Shown here: positions 51,016 through 60,499 of the stretch, one piece after another
Position numbering within the stretch: position 1 is the stretch's first letter
Layout: each line of letters opens with the position of its first letter
Source: Candidatus Rickettsiella isopodorum
GTDB taxonomy: Bacteria; Pseudomonadota; Gammaproteobacteria; Diplorickettsiales; Diplorickettsiaceae
Reading direction: 5' to 3'
Assembly (NCBI RefSeq): GCF_001881495.1
Contig: NZ_LUKY01000032.1
Location: forward strand, 310,001 to 374,000
Length of the DNA: 64,000 bases
Notes under the pieces: model-generated
Seen by the model: the letters and a program-made list of their open reading frames with translations, nothing else
Database searches by the model: none
What the model was told of the DNA's origin: nothing
Program-made: the position numbers and the translations under genes

Positions 51016-51948
51016 ATGAATAAAAATATAAATTATTGTTTGTTTTTCTTACTCGCCGCTTTTTGGAGCGGTTCATTTGTTGCGATTAAAGCGGTGGTAT
51101 TACAGGTTCCTCCTTTCTTTGGCGCCATGCTGCGCGTAGGTTTAGCGTTAATATTCTTAAGTCTTATTTTTTGTTTTTTAAAAAAAAGCGTCACTGTCCC
51201 TTTTAATTTACGCTGGCGCATTTGGATCATGGGGCTTTTTTCTCAAGGACTTCCTTTCTTCTTCTTGTTTTATGGTGAACAACATATTTCACCTGGTTTA
51301 GCAGGTATTTTAAATGGAACCGTACCCATTTGGACATTAATATTTAGTTTAACTTCTCCCAAAACCAGAAATTTTTCATTCTTAAAGTGCATAGGTTTAT
51401 TCACCGGTTTATTAGGTATCTGTATTATTTTTTGGCCCTTACTGGATTTTAATACCGCACATTCTGCCTTATTAGGTACCGCCTCTGTATTACTCATGGC
51501 CATCAGTTATTCAGTCGGTAATTTACTTAATCAACATATGTTATCAGGTCAAACTAAATTAGATTTTTATGCCAACCTCTATCATCAGCATTGGGCCAGT
51601 CTTATCTTTCTAATGCTGGTATCACTGTTATTCGAACACTGGCCGAGCAGTAGTTTATTATTGCATACACCTATTATCTGGGTGGCAAGCATCTACATGG
51701 GTTTATTCTCCACTGCAATAGCTTGGATTATCTATTATCATTTAATTCGCGAATGGGATGCAGTACGTGCAAGTGCAGTGATGTATATCGTTCCTATCAT
51801 GGCTATACTTTGGGATTTTGTTTTTTTTCACAATCGCCCGCAATGGTCAGAAGGCTTAGGCATAATAGCCATTTTATTTGGTGTGGTATTAATTCAATGG
51901 CCTAAAAATTTACCTAAGTCACTTATCTATTTTATAAAAAATAAATAG
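51016..51948 (+). CDS. EamA/DMT-family permease
   Basis: The 310-residue product has ten hydrophobic segments arranged as two EamA repeats (about 5-140 and 152-295), as in the drug/metabolite transporter superfamily. Conserved features are FWSGSFVAIKAVVLQVPPFF at the first helix and IAWIIYYHLI and YIVPIMAILWDFVFF in the second repeat. It follows parC by 19 bp and may share its transcript. The substrate is not known; relatives move amino acids or other small metabolites. Confidence 0.88.
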   Translation: MNKNINYCLFFLLAAFWSGSFVAIKAVVLQVPPFFGAMLRVGLALIFLSLIFCFLKKSVTVPFNLRWRIWIMGLFSQGLPFFFLFYGEQHISPGLAGILNGTVPIWTLIFSLTSPKTRNFSFLKCIGLFTGLLGICIIFWPLLDFNTAHSALLGTASVLLMAISYSVGNLLNQHMLSGQTKLDFYANLYHQHWASLIFLMLVSLLFEHWPSSSLLLHTPIIWVASIYMGLFSTAIAWIIYYHLIREWDAVRASAVMYIVPIMAILWDFVFFHNRPQWSEGLGIIAILFGVVLIQWPKNLPKSLIYFIKNK

Positions 51949-52104
51949 TAATTTAGTTAGACCATTTAAGCTGGATACAACTAAAAGGCAAAATAGCCGC
52001 AGAAAATAAAACTTTAGCTCATGCTTTAAGTCTTAAGTAACTAAGGTTATATTGCCTCATAGTGGCTTGCTCTATTTAACTTAAATAAAAAAATTGCTCG
52101 CAAA

Positions 52105-53574
52105 CTAAAATGTTTTGGCTGTTACGTTAGACTCAAATGTATTTATAGAATCAATAATTCGATCCTCCCGTTCGCGACGTTCACTATCAATAACATTAGT
52201 ATTTGATTTTTTTCTTGGTTTTTTATTAAATAATGTACTTGCTAAAAGTAATGTCCCATTGGCATTGCTATTATTCACTCCCCTATTATCCGCTAGGTGT
52301 GTTTCAGACATTGAACTCAGGTTGAATCCCCGAGCTTCAGCCTGCGCAGCGAGAGGATTGGTTCTAAAAAATCCCGTTGCATTCACCAAAGGCGCAAGCG
52401 ACTCATTTAATTCACTCATAGCAAAAAGATCACTTTTTAATGCGGAGACTTGCTCTCTAGAAGAAGTATCATGAGTTTTATGGCGTTGCCTTTTCTCCTG
52501 ATCTGGATTTAATAACTCTCCATTTTGTTTTAAGAGATAATTACCTAGTTCTGCAGGATTATCTTGATGAACCCGATGAAGGCGAAAATTATCTTTATTA
52601 TTTACAGATTTTATCTTGGTAACTTGCTTCAAATAGTGAACGAGATTATTATCTCCAATTTCTATTGCAATATCTATAGGTGTAGACTCATCATTATTTT
52701 TAACTTCGGTACTTGCGCCTTGCGTAAGCAAAGATCTAACAAGCTTAATATTCTCAGTTTCCACTGCCATATGTAAAGGAGTACTTCCATCAACATTTTT
52801 AGCTTCTATATTAGCACCTTGCGTAAGCAAATATTTAACCAGCCTAATATTCTCAGTTTCCACTGCCATATGTAGAGGCGTATTTCCATCACTATTTTTA
52901 GCTTCTAAATCTGCCTTATTATCAAGAAGGTATTTTATAAGCTTTTTGCGATTATTTGAAACGGCTAAATGTAGTAGCGTATTATTTTCATTATCTTTTA
53001 CCGATAAATCTATTTTTTTCTCATTAACAAGATACTTAACTATTTTTGTATTACCGTTCTTAATCGCTAAAGATAAAACGGTATCACCCTCATTATTTTT
53101 AGCTTCTACATTGGCACCTTTAGAAATAAGAAACGCTATTATCTGGAAATGACCATTTTTAGCCGCTGAAAGTAAGGGAGAGTTCCCTTGGATATCCCTG
53201 CTTTCCAAATCAAGCCCCTGAGAAAGAAAATATTTAACTAATTTGAAGTGACCATTCCAGGCAGCCGCGTGTAACAATGTCTGATCATAGTTATCTTTAG
53301 TGTTTAAATCAGAACCTTGCTCAACTAAATATTCTACACTATTTAATTGGCCTTCCCAGGTAGCATAATGTAGCGGTGTACTTCCATATTTATTTTTGTT
53401 TTCCATCAAACTAGAATTTTTAGTGACTAAATTTCGAACTGCGTTTAAATCGCCTAAAGCCGCAGCAACATGTAATCGAGTATTGCCAAAATTATCCGAT
53501 TCAAACAATTCAGATTCATAAGGTTTCAAGTTGATGGGTGATTGAGAAGTTTTAGATATATTATATTTTTCCAT
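52105..53574 (-). CDS. Ankyrin-repeat protein, effector-like (489 aa)
   Basis: About nine ankyrin repeats run from residue 29 to 325, each with the TPLH/NTLLH signature and a GAN/GAD-type turn (STPLHYATWEGQLNSVEYLV, NTPLHMAVETENIRLVKYLL). The rest (about 325-489) is a polar region without known fold, with QRHKT, a basic patch KKPRKK and an acidic/arginine-rich stretch RREREDRIIDS near the C-terminus. There is no signal peptide. Repeats 7 and 8 are almost identical, which shows a recent duplication. GGAG precedes the ATG. Ankyrin proteins of Legionellales are often type IV-secreted effectors, so that role is plausible but not shown. The gene is AT-rich and follows dsbD after 283 bp with no other gene. 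Confidence 0.85.
   Translation of the reverse strand: MEKYNISKTSQSPINLKPYESELFESDNFGNTRLHVAAALGDLNAVRNLVTKNSSLMENKNKYGSTPLHYATWEGQLNSVEYLVEQGSDLNTKDNYDQTLLHAAAWNGHFKLVKYFLSQGLDLESRDIQGNSPLLSAAKNGHFQIIAFLISKGANVEAKNNEGDTVLSLAIKNGNTKIVKYLVNEKKIDLSVKDNENNTLLHLAVSNNRKKLIKYLLDNKADLEAKNSDGNTPLHMAVETENIRLVKYLLTQGANIEAKNVDGSTPLHMAVETENIKLVRSLLTQGASTEVKNNDESTPIDIAIEIGDNNLVHYLKQVTKIKSVNNKDNFRLHRVHQDNPAELGNYLLKQNGELLNPDQEKRQRHKTHDTSSREQVSALKSDLFAMSELNESLAPLVNATGFFRTNPLAAQAEARGFNLSSMSETHLADNRGVNNSNANGTLLLASTLFNKKPRKKSNTNVIDSERREREDRIIDSINTFESNVTAKTF
52703..52900 (-). repeat. Recent 99-bp tandem duplication inside the ankyrin gene
   Basis: Two adjacent 99-bp units, one per ankyrin repeat (repeats 7 and 8), are almost identical at DNA level: TTCTCAGTTTCCACTGCCAT recurs exactly 99 bp apart (52751 and 52850), as does CTTGCGTAAGCAAA. 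Confidence 0.8.
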
Positions 53575-53857
53575 TTAATTTACTCCTATACTTATTATTT
53601 AATATTCTTATGAATATTTTTCAATTTAATAAGAAAGTTTATTTTTACATAAAACCACTCGATCATTCAACTTTTCTTTACTACTTCATGTCCATTTTAG
53701 TCAATTATTTTTATTATTTTATAAATAAAAATTTAGTTACGTTATTTTAATTTTTAATCATTTTAAAAAAGAAATTTTACCCCCTTACAATCGATCACTC
53801 TCTCAATATAAGAGATTATTTTAGGTGAATTGTATTTTATTTCAGAATAGAATCAGT

Positions 53858-55507
53858 CTATTTGCTCGCTAAAATCTGACGTAAATGATTCGCAAATGTT
53901 TGACTTTCTTCTTGTCCAACTATTCGAGAATCTGTTAATTCTTGCCCATTCGGTGCAAAAAATAAAAAAGTAGGGGGGGCAATCACATGAAACTGACGTT
54001 CTAAGGCTCTATCTTGGTGATCGTTCGCAGTGACATCTGCTCTTAACAAGACAAAATGTGACATTAAGGATTTAACTTGTGGTGCAGTAAAGACGACCCG
54101 TTCCATTTCCTTACATGATAAACACCAATCCGCATAAAAATCGACTAGCACGAATTTATGCTGTTGTTTTGCTTGTATTAAGGCGTGTCTTAAACCAGAA
54201 ATACCTTTAATTGTTTGAAAATTATTGGTTTCAGCGCTTACGACTTGATTAGGATGAAGTAGGCGAAAGGGTCGGGAATTGCTGGGAATGATTCGTGCAA
54301 GCAGCCACGCCGCCATAACCAACATCAGTATACCTAAAACAATTTTAATTCCATTCATCCAAGGCCCTGATTTAGGCAACCATTTACCTGCCGAAGTTCC
54401 AATAACTAATAAAGGCACCCCTGAACCCAAACCCAAAACAAATAAAGCAAGTCCACCCAGTATGGCATTACCGGTATTGCCAATATAGGTTAATACGCCA
54501 ACTAAAGGTGCGGTGACACACGGAGAAATAACTAACGTGGACAAACAACCCATCAAAGCTACGCCAATATAATTACCTCCTCGTTGACGATTCGTGATAT
54601 GAATCAGCTTTTCATGCCAACTGGCAGGCAGGCGTAACTCATAGAAACCAAATAAAGAAAAAGCGAGCGCAATAAACAACGTACAAACAATAATAATAAC
54701 CCATGGACTTTGTAAAAATGCTTGTAAATAACTACCTGCTAAACCAGCAAAAACACCCGCTACCGCATAAGTAAGTGCCATAGCCAGAACGTAAGTTATT
54801 GACAAACTAAACGCTTTAGCCGTCGTCAATTGCTTTTGACCTAAAATGATAGCGGATAACACTGGAATCAACGGCAAAACACAAGGAGTCAGCGATAATA
54901 ATAAACCAAACCCAAAGAAACTAATCAGTGTCCAAAAAATATTATGACTGGCTAATAAGCTTAAAATTTTACTTTGTTCGCTGGCCATTTTTTTAATTCC
55001 TTGACCTTGATTTTTTGTCAAAGAATTCTGGCTTAAGTCTGTGCTATTTTGATTAGTTTCGGTAATAGGCATTCCAGCAGAAGTTAAGCTTATGTGTTTA
55101 ACTATAGGCGGATAACAAAAACCCGCTATGGCACAACCTTGATAGTGGATTGCCAAATCAAGATTTTTATCGGGGAAAGGATTAATAAATTTTAATAACG
55201 TAACCACATGCCCTTGGTAAACTTCATATTTCCCAATAAATTGATTATGCTTAACGATCCCCTTAGGAAAAAACACTGACCTTATATGTATAGGCGCACT
55301 GTCAAAATGTATTTTACTCTTATAAAGATAATAACCAGGCTTGATAGTCCAACGTGCCGCCAACGTTTTATTATTTAAACGCTGCACTGAAACTTGAAAA
55401 ACCTGATCAACGGGTAAAGGCTGCTGCATGGCATAAGCATTTAATATTCCTACACCCAAACTCAAACTAAATAATAAAACTTTTAAAAACTTAATAAAAT
55501 TAAACAA
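53858..55507 (-). CDS. dsbD: Thiol:disulfide interchange protein DsbD
   Basis: DsbD carries electrons from cytoplasmic thioredoxin across the inner membrane to periplasmic DsbC and other partners. The signal peptide is followed by the alpha domain with the Cys pair in YQGCAIAGFCYPP (about 125-131). The membrane domain has eight helices with the redox Cys residues in LSLTPCVLPL and ISPCVTAPLVG, and the C-terminal thioredoxin-like gamma domain has DWCLSCKEME. All six redox cysteines are present. Length 549 is normal. It is a single gene, leading to the ankyrin gene downstream. Confidence 0.95.
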   Translation of the reverse strand: MFNFIKFLKVLLFSLSLGVGILNAYAMQQPLPVDQVFQVSVQRLNNKTLAARWTIKPGYYLYKSKIHFDSAPIHIRSVFFPKGIVKHNQFIGKYEVYQGHVVTLLKFINPFPDKNLDLAIHYQGCAIAGFCYPPIVKHISLTSAGMPITETNQNSTDLSQNSLTKNQGQGIKKMASEQSKILSLLASHNIFWTLISFFGFGLLLSLTPCVLPLIPVLSAIILGQKQLTTAKAFSLSITYVLAMALTYAVAGVFAGLAGSYLQAFLQSPWVIIIVCTLFIALAFSLFGFYELRLPASWHEKLIHITNRQRGGNYIGVALMGCLSTLVISPCVTAPLVGVLTYIGNTGNAILGGLALFVLGLGSGVPLLVIGTSAGKWLPKSGPWMNGIKIVLGILMLVMAAWLLARIIPSNSRPFRLLHPNQVVSAETNNFQTIKGISGLRHALIQAKQQHKFVLVDFYADWCLSCKEMERVVFTAPQVKSLMSHFVLLRADVTANDHQDRALERQFHVIAPPTFLFFAPNGQELTDSRIVGQEESQTFANHLRQILASK

Positions 55508-55832
55508 AATAGTTCTTCCTATAAGTTAATTATGAGTATCAAGTACTAATATTAAATAGATCTTTTTTCCAAGCAATTTTTCTAAGAGGTATCGTCATTT
55601 AACACGGCGAGGGGGCATAAAGGCGTGGTTTTTCTGTGTTTCGTTACTCACCTACTCAAGTATACTGCGTTACGATAGTTGAAAAATCTATGCTTTGTGT
55701 CTCATCCTCACGTGTGACGATGCAGCGGAAAATCTCACAAAAAAAAAACAATATTTCGTAAAATATTTAAGAAAAATTAGGCCTTAATCTTACTTAGAGA
55801 CTAAGAAATTCAAAAAATCCGCCAAAAGACGC
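55508..55832. other. Intergenic region between dsbD and fis
   Basis: No gene is seen in these 325 bases between the divergent dsbD and fis genes. A GC-richer patch (55596-55620, GGCGAGGGGGCATAAAGGCG) stands out from the surrounding AT-rich sequence. An A-run lies at about 55740. Only regulatory sequence is suspected. Confidence 0.3.
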
Positions 55833-55861
55833 TTGTCGCAACCTCTTAGCTACTATATTAT
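55833..55861 (+). promoter_or_regulatory. Probable sigma70 promoter of fis
   Basis: TTGTCG (55833-55838) and TATTAT (55856-55861) are separated by 17 bp, about 42 bp upstream of the fis start codon. Confidence 0.5.
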
Positions 55862-55903
55862 GGAAACTCCTCTGACCTAGTCAAGTCTCAAAGGATAATG
55901 TAT

Positions 55904-56191
55904 ATGCAAAATGCACTCGATCAACTTCCTGTTCTACCTATGGTGGCTAGCGCTGGCGCACCTCAACAGCCGCTAAAAACTTATGTCGAACAGGCTTTAG
56001 AAAATTACTTTTCACAATTAGATGGAAACTCACCTTCTAATCTTTATGGTCTTGTTTTAGCCGAGGTTGAATCCCCTATGTTAGAAGTGGTATTACGCCA
56101 AACTCGCGGAAACCAAACCAAAGCAGCTAAAATGTTAGGTATCAGTCGTGGTACTTTACGAAAAAAACTCAAACAATGTGACCTTTGCTAG
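55904..56191 (+). CDS. fis: DNA-binding protein Fis
   Basis: Fis bends DNA and controls many promoters, including rRNA promoters and site-specific recombination. The 95-residue protein ends in the family helix-turn-helix GNQTKAAKMLGISRGTLRKK, with an upstream dimer region (LENYFSQLDGNSPSNLYGLV). The second ATG (55904) has AAGG at better spacing than the first (55898). dusB, its usual upstream partner, is absent here. Confidence 0.93.
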   Translation: MQNALDQLPVLPMVASAGAPQQPLKTYVEQALENYFSQLDGNSPSNLYGLVLAEVESPMLEVVLRQTRGNQTKAAKMLGISRGTLRKKLKQCDLC

Positions 56192-56254
56192 ATCAAAAGA
56201 CCAGTAAATAAACCTCTCGTGCAATTATAAAAAAAAATAACAACAAGAAAAAAA

Positions 56255-58126
56255 ATGTCTTCAATAACAAGAAAAATCTATTTTAACTGGATATTTTGGT
56301 TTTTCGTTGGAAATGCCTTGTTATTTTGGGGAATTGGCTTGCATTATCTTGCCAGTATTATTCCCTTTCGTTTATCTGTTTCGTCACTCGCTAATCAACT
56401 GTTGGCGTGTTTGTTTTTATTCAGTGCATTTTTCGGTCAACTTGGTTTATTTGCTTGTATTGCTGCGATTATCCCCATCTTACTTGCCATTCTTTGTCCT
56501 AGAAAAAAACTCATATTTTCTGTTTCAGTTATCCTAGGCTTCCTGTTTGCTTATTTACTTAGCATTGATACATTTGTATTTGGCCAATTCCACTTCCATT
56601 TGAATGGTGTTATTTGGAAATTACTAACGGGCGGTGAAGCTAATGAGATATTTGATATTTCCTGGCTAGAATGGCTATTGATAGGATTATTAACCAGCTT
56701 ATTATTTGCTTTCGAAATAGGTTTAGCCCTATTCATATGGAAAAAATTGCGGCATAAAACCTATACCTTACACTTTCCTGTTGCAATGCTAGCTTGTCTT
56801 TTATTTTCCTATTATATGCTTGCACTATTAATCAAAAACTCCACTGCACTTGCACTCAACCAGCAAGCTTACACCCTACCTCTTTATTATGAAGTCTTAG
56901 CCAAATTATTACCCGGCAAACAAGCACTGCCTGAATTAGAAAGTCTTTATCGTTCAGATTTTGTCGAAATTAATCATGCTAATCAAAAACTTGACTACCC
57001 ACTTCATCCGCTCATTTATAAGCCCGTTAAAAAACCAATTAATATTGTCTTTATTCTGATCGATAGTTGGCGTTTCGATATGTTGAATGCTGTCAATACG
57101 CCGAATATTTATCGTTTTGCTCAGCAAGGTTGGCAATTTCAACAACATTTCAGTGGCGGAAATGGAACTCAACCCGGTCTATTTTCTTTATTTTATAGTT
57201 TACCTGCTACCTATTGGACAGCCACGATTAATCAACATAAAAGCCCTTTGTTTATGGATAAACTACTCGCAGAAAATTACTCTATAGGTATTTTTGCAAG
57301 CGCCGAGCTGATCGCACCGCCCTTTAACCAAAATGTATTTGTCGATGTAAAAAATCTAAACACTTCAACTATAGGGCATACCCCTTACGATAGAGATAAG
57401 CAAATTACTAAAGAGTTTAAGCAGTTTATTACGCAAACCCCATCACCTTTTTTTAGCTTTTTATTTTATGATGCAGCACATAGTTTCTGTATTGGTAATA
57501 GCCCAGTGTCTATTTTTCAACCGAGCATCCCAGTCTGTGATCGTCTCATTTACACGAATCATACCAATCCAAACCCTACGTATAATCGTTACAAAAATGC
57601 CTTATACTACATAGACCAACTGGTAGGACAAGATCTGGCTTTACTTAAAAAACGCCATTTATTAGAGAATACACTTGTCCTTATTACGGCAGATCATGGT
57701 AATGAGTTTAATGATAATCATCTCGGCTATTGGGGACATGCCAGTAATTTTACTCATTTTCAAACTCAAGTCCCATTGATCATTCATTGGCCAGGACAAA
57801 AACCAATGCGGGTAAAGCATATGACGAGCCATTACGATGTGATACCCACTTTACTAAATCGAATCTTTGGCTTGCAAAACCCTTTAACAGATTACAGTGT
57901 AGGCCAATCTTTGTTTAATAAGACCCCTCCTCCTTTTTTATTAATTCATAGTTATACCAATTTAGGGCTGGTAACTAATAAAAAAATTATCACTCTCTTC
58001 CCTTCAGGTTATTTTCAAATCCAAAATCTACAAGCTAAGATGCTGCCCAATGAATCATTACCCGTGAAAAATATCTTAGCCGTTTTAGCTTTAACTCAGC
58101 GTTATTATGTTAAAGATAAAAATTAA
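56255..58126 (+). CDS. YejM/PbgA-like inner-membrane sulfatase-fold protein (DUF3413)
   Basis: The 623-residue protein has an N-terminal DUF3413 domain with five transmembrane helices (about residues 10-205; NWIFWFFVGNALLFWGIG) and a C-terminal alkaline-phosphatase/sulfatase fold in the periplasm (about 260-615) with VFILIDSWRFDMLNAV, the conserved Thr in GGNGTQPGLFSLF, and ITADHGNEFNDN. In E. coli the YejM/PbgA/LapC homologue senses lipid A and controls LpxC stability through LapB. It lies after fis with 63 bp between. Whether it has enzyme activity is uncertain. Confidence 0.88.
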   Translation: MSSITRKIYFNWIFWFFVGNALLFWGIGLHYLASIIPFRLSVSSLANQLLACLFLFSAFFGQLGLFACIAAIIPILLAILCPRKKLIFSVSVILGFLFAYLLSIDTFVFGQFHFHLNGVIWKLLTGGEANEIFDISWLEWLLIGLLTSLLFAFEIGLALFIWKKLRHKTYTLHFPVAMLACLLFSYYMLALLIKNSTALALNQQAYTLPLYYEVLAKLLPGKQALPELESLYRSDFVEINHANQKLDYPLHPLIYKPVKKPINIVFILIDSWRFDMLNAVNTPNIYRFAQQGWQFQQHFSGGNGTQPGLFSLFYSLPATYWTATINQHKSPLFMDKLLAENYSIGIFASAELIAPPFNQNVFVDVKNLNTSTIGHTPYDRDKQITKEFKQFITQTPSPFFSFLFYDAAHSFCIGNSPVSIFQPSIPVCDRLIYTNHTNPNPTYNRYKNALYYIDQLVGQDLALLKKRHLLENTLVLITADHGNEFNDNHLGYWGHASNFTHFQTQVPLIIHWPGQKPMRVKHMTSHYDVIPTLLNRIFGLQNPLTDYSVGQSLFNKTPPPFLLIHSYTNLGLVTNKKIITLFPSGYFQIQNLQAKMLPNESLPVKNILAVLALTQRYYVKDKN

Positions 58127-58188
58127 GCCTTTTCTATTTTTTATCACTTGACAGACTCTGTGTGGCTTTAGCACAATAGACGGCCTTT

Positions 58189-58207
58189 GGCTATGTAGCT
58201 CAGTTGG
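58189..58207 (+). repeat. Duplicated 5' end of tRNA-Met
   Basis: GGCTATGTAGCTCAGTTGG repeats exactly the first 19 bases of the intact tRNA-Met that starts at 58341, followed by GTGAGCA in place of TTAGAGCA. A degenerate third copy of the D-arm (TGTGTAGCGCAG...GGAGCACAGCA) occurs at about 58289-58314. It is a partial duplicate and not a functional tRNA. Confidence 0.75.
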
Positions 58208-58220
58208 GTGAGCAAGAAAA

Positions 58221-58240
58221 GAAAAAGCAACGCTTTTTCC
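58221..58240. other. Strong hairpin between tRNA fragment and tRNA-Met
   Basis: GAAAAAGC and GCTTTTTC form a perfect 8-bp stem with a 3-nt loop. It lies inside the 150-bp insert between the two tRNA-Met 5' ends and could act as a terminator on either strand because of its A/T-rich flanks. Confidence 0.35.
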
Positions 58241-58340
58241 TTGCGAACGCTCGAAGCAGGATGCGCAGGGCCGGCTTTCAAGCGGAATTGTGTAGCGCAG
58301 AAAGGAGCACAGCAAAGTAGATCGAAGTTGAAGAAGTTTA

Positions 58341-58417
58341 GGCTATGTAGCTCAGTTGGTTAGAGCACAGCATTCATAATGCTGGGGTCGGTGGTTCGAG
58401 CCCACCCATAGCCACCA
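58341..58417 (+). tRNA. Elongator tRNA-Met (anticodon CAT), CCA encoded
   Basis: The 77-base molecule starts GGCTATGTAGCTCAGTTGGT, with acceptor GGCTATG pairing to CATAGCC, anticodon stem CAGCA/TGCTG around TTCATAA, T arm GGTGG-TTCGAGC-CCACC, and an encoded ACCA. The paired first base and similarity to E. coli metT show an elongator tRNA-Met, and not the initiator. A tRNA-Ile with lysidine-modified CAT is less likely. Confidence 0.93.
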
Positions 58418-58464
58418 AAAACTAATCCGGATCCTACGTTATTAAAAAATCCTATCCCTATAAC

Positions 58465-59853
58465 CTATTTTACTCTTTCTACGCTACCCATTTGCCGTGC
58501 TATATCCAAGGTTTCAGTTAATTGTGCAACAGGAAATACTGTCATGCCATTAATCACTTGCTTGCTCCTATTCGCTTTAGGAATAATCGCTGATTTAAAG
58601 CCGTGTTTCGCCGCATCACGCAAACGTTCCTGACCATTGGGTACTGGACGGATTTCCCCGGACAAACCGACCTCGCCAAATACCAAACAATCTTCTGGAA
58701 AAGGTTTATCCCGTAAGCTCGATAACACCGCTAATAAAACCGGTAAATCCGCACTGGTTTCTAATAAACGCACCCCACCCACCACATTAATAAAAACATC
58801 TTGATCATACGTCATAATCCCCGCATGCCGATGCAATACCGCTAACAACATCGCTAAGCGATTACCTTCTAATCCTACGGTCACTCGACGTGGATTGCCT
58901 AAGTGACTGTTATCAACTAAGGCCTGTACTTCGACCAGTAAAGGGCGACTGCCTTGCCAAGTCGCCGTCACTAAACTACCTGAAACCGGCAAACCGGATC
59001 GTGACAATAACATCGCTGAAGGATTGCTAACTTCACGCAAACCTTTTTCGGTCATGACAAATACGCCTAATTCATTCACCGCACCAAAACGATTTTTAAC
59101 CGATCGTATTAAACGATGTCGGCTATCGGCTTCACCTTCAAAATATAAAACTGTATCAACCATATGTTCTAAAACGCGAGGACCTGCAAGTACTCCATCT
59201 TTAGTGACATGGCCCACTAAAAATAAAGCGATACCGGTTTGCTTAGCTAAACGTGTCAATTGCATAGCACTTTCCCGAACTTGACCTACTGCGCCCGGCG
59301 CAGACTGAAGTAAATCAGTATGCATGGTTTGGATCGAGTCAATCACTAAAACTTGAGGCTTTTCTTGTAAAGCATGCATTAAAATACTTTCGACTCGGGT
59401 TTCAGTGAGCAAGCGAATTTTCTTTTGTGGTAATCCTAAACGCTGAGCACGTAACGCTACTTGCTGCAGTGATTCTTCTCCTGTTATATAAAGCACCGCG
59501 TGATGCTCACTTAATTGACAAAGACTTTGTAATAATAAAGTAGATTTTCCGATGCCTGGATCGCCACCCATGAGTATCACAGAACCTGGGACTATCCCTC
59601 CCCCCAGCACTCTATCAAGCTCTTTTATCCTTGACGAAAATCGTTCTATCTCACTGAATTGAATACTGTTTAAATCCGTTATTTTTGCATCGGCCGCCGC
59701 ATAACCTTTAACACGGGGAAAAGTGTGTGAGGAGAGAGGCGCACTTTCTTCTAATATACTATTCCAAGCTTGGCATTCACCACATTGCCCAGACCATTGT
59801 AAAAACTGCCCTCCGCAGGATTGACAACTATAAACGCGTTTCGATTTAGACAT
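58465..59853 (-). CDS. radA: DNA repair protein RadA
   Basis: RadA (Sms) is a RecA-like ATPase that helps branch migration in recombination. The N-terminal C4 zinc finger is CQSCGGQFLQWSGQCGEC, Walker A is GGDPGIGKSTLLLQS (about residue 95), the RadA-specific SVKNRFGAVNELGVF motif is at about 250, and the C-terminal Lon-like domain begins near 290. Length 462 is normal. Its 5' end overlaps gmhB by 8 bp. Confidence 0.96.
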   Translation of the reverse strand: MSKSKRVYSCQSCGGQFLQWSGQCGECQAWNSILEESAPLSSHTFPRVKGYAAADAKITDLNSIQFSEIERFSSRIKELDRVLGGGIVPGSVILMGGDPGIGKSTLLLQSLCQLSEHHAVLYITGEESLQQVALRAQRLGLPQKKIRLLTETRVESILMHALQEKPQVLVIDSIQTMHTDLLQSAPGAVGQVRESAMQLTRLAKQTGIALFLVGHVTKDGVLAGPRVLEHMVDTVLYFEGEADSRHRLIRSVKNRFGAVNELGVFVMTEKGLREVSNPSAMLLSRSGLPVSGSLVTATWQGSRPLLVEVQALVDNSHLGNPRRVTVGLEGNRLAMLLAVLHRHAGIMTYDQDVFINVVGGVRLLETSADLPVLLAVLSSLRDKPFPEDCLVFGEVGLSGEIRPVPNGQERLRDAAKHGFKSAIIPKANRSKQVINGMTVFPVAQLTETLDIARQMGSVERVK

Positions 59854-60418
59854 GCTGTTTTTCCTGTAATAATTGACGCACAGCGCTTAATAGATCAGGA
59901 AAAACTGGAATTTCGTCGGCTAGTTCACGATTATTTAACAAGGTTTGTTCCCCATTACCGGTCAACACTAAAATAGGTTGGCAACCGACTTTAAGAGCTG
60001 CTTTAATATCTCGCAGAGAATCACCAATAGCGATAATGCCCCTTAAATCGAGTTGATAATAATCAGCAATTTGTTCAAATAAGCCGATACCCGGCTTTCT
60101 ACAACAACACTGATCGTCAGGAAGGTGTGGGCAGTAAAAAACCTTATCCACCTGACCTCCCAGCGCTTTTATGCTGCTCAACATTTTTTGATGGATAACC
60201 ATTAAATCAGCATCGGTGTAAAATCCTCGACCTACACCCGATTGATTGGTTGCCACAGCGATGGTGTAACCTGCCTGACTTAATAAGGCAATGGCTTCTA
60301 AACTCCCCGGAATAGGTAACCACTCCTCAGGCGTCTTGATGTAGTCCTTAGATTCAAAATTAATCACGCCATCCCGATCCAGGATGATAAATGCAGAGTT
60401 TTTAGCATTTTTAGCCAT
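59846..60418 (-). CDS. gmhB: D-glycero-beta-D-manno-heptose-1,7-bisphosphate 7-phosphatase
   Basis: GmhB removes the 7-phosphate in ADP-heptose synthesis for the LPS inner core. The HAD motifs are ILDRDGVINFE (nucleophile Asp), VATNQSGVGRG, CRKPGIGLFEQ and AIGDSLRDIKAAL; the zinc loop CPHLPDDQCCCRKP has the Cys-rich pattern of GmhB. AAGGGAG precedes the ATG at 60418. It supplies substrate for the heptosyltransferase-type gene at 3310. It is coupled to radA downstream. Confidence 0.94.
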   Translation of the reverse strand: MAKNAKNSAFIILDRDGVINFESKDYIKTPEEWLPIPGSLEAIALLSQAGYTIAVATNQSGVGRGFYTDADLMVIHQKMLSSIKALGGQVDKVFYCPHLPDDQCCCRKPGIGLFEQIADYYQLDLRGIIAIGDSLRDIKAALKVGCQPILVLTGNGEQTLLNNRELADEIPVFPDLLSAVRQLLQEKQHV

Positions 60419-60499
60419 TTTTTACTCCCTTTAAGTCTCTCTTAACATTAAAGACTTATACTTTTCAGATATTTCATTAAAGTTTACAGTATATTTTCC

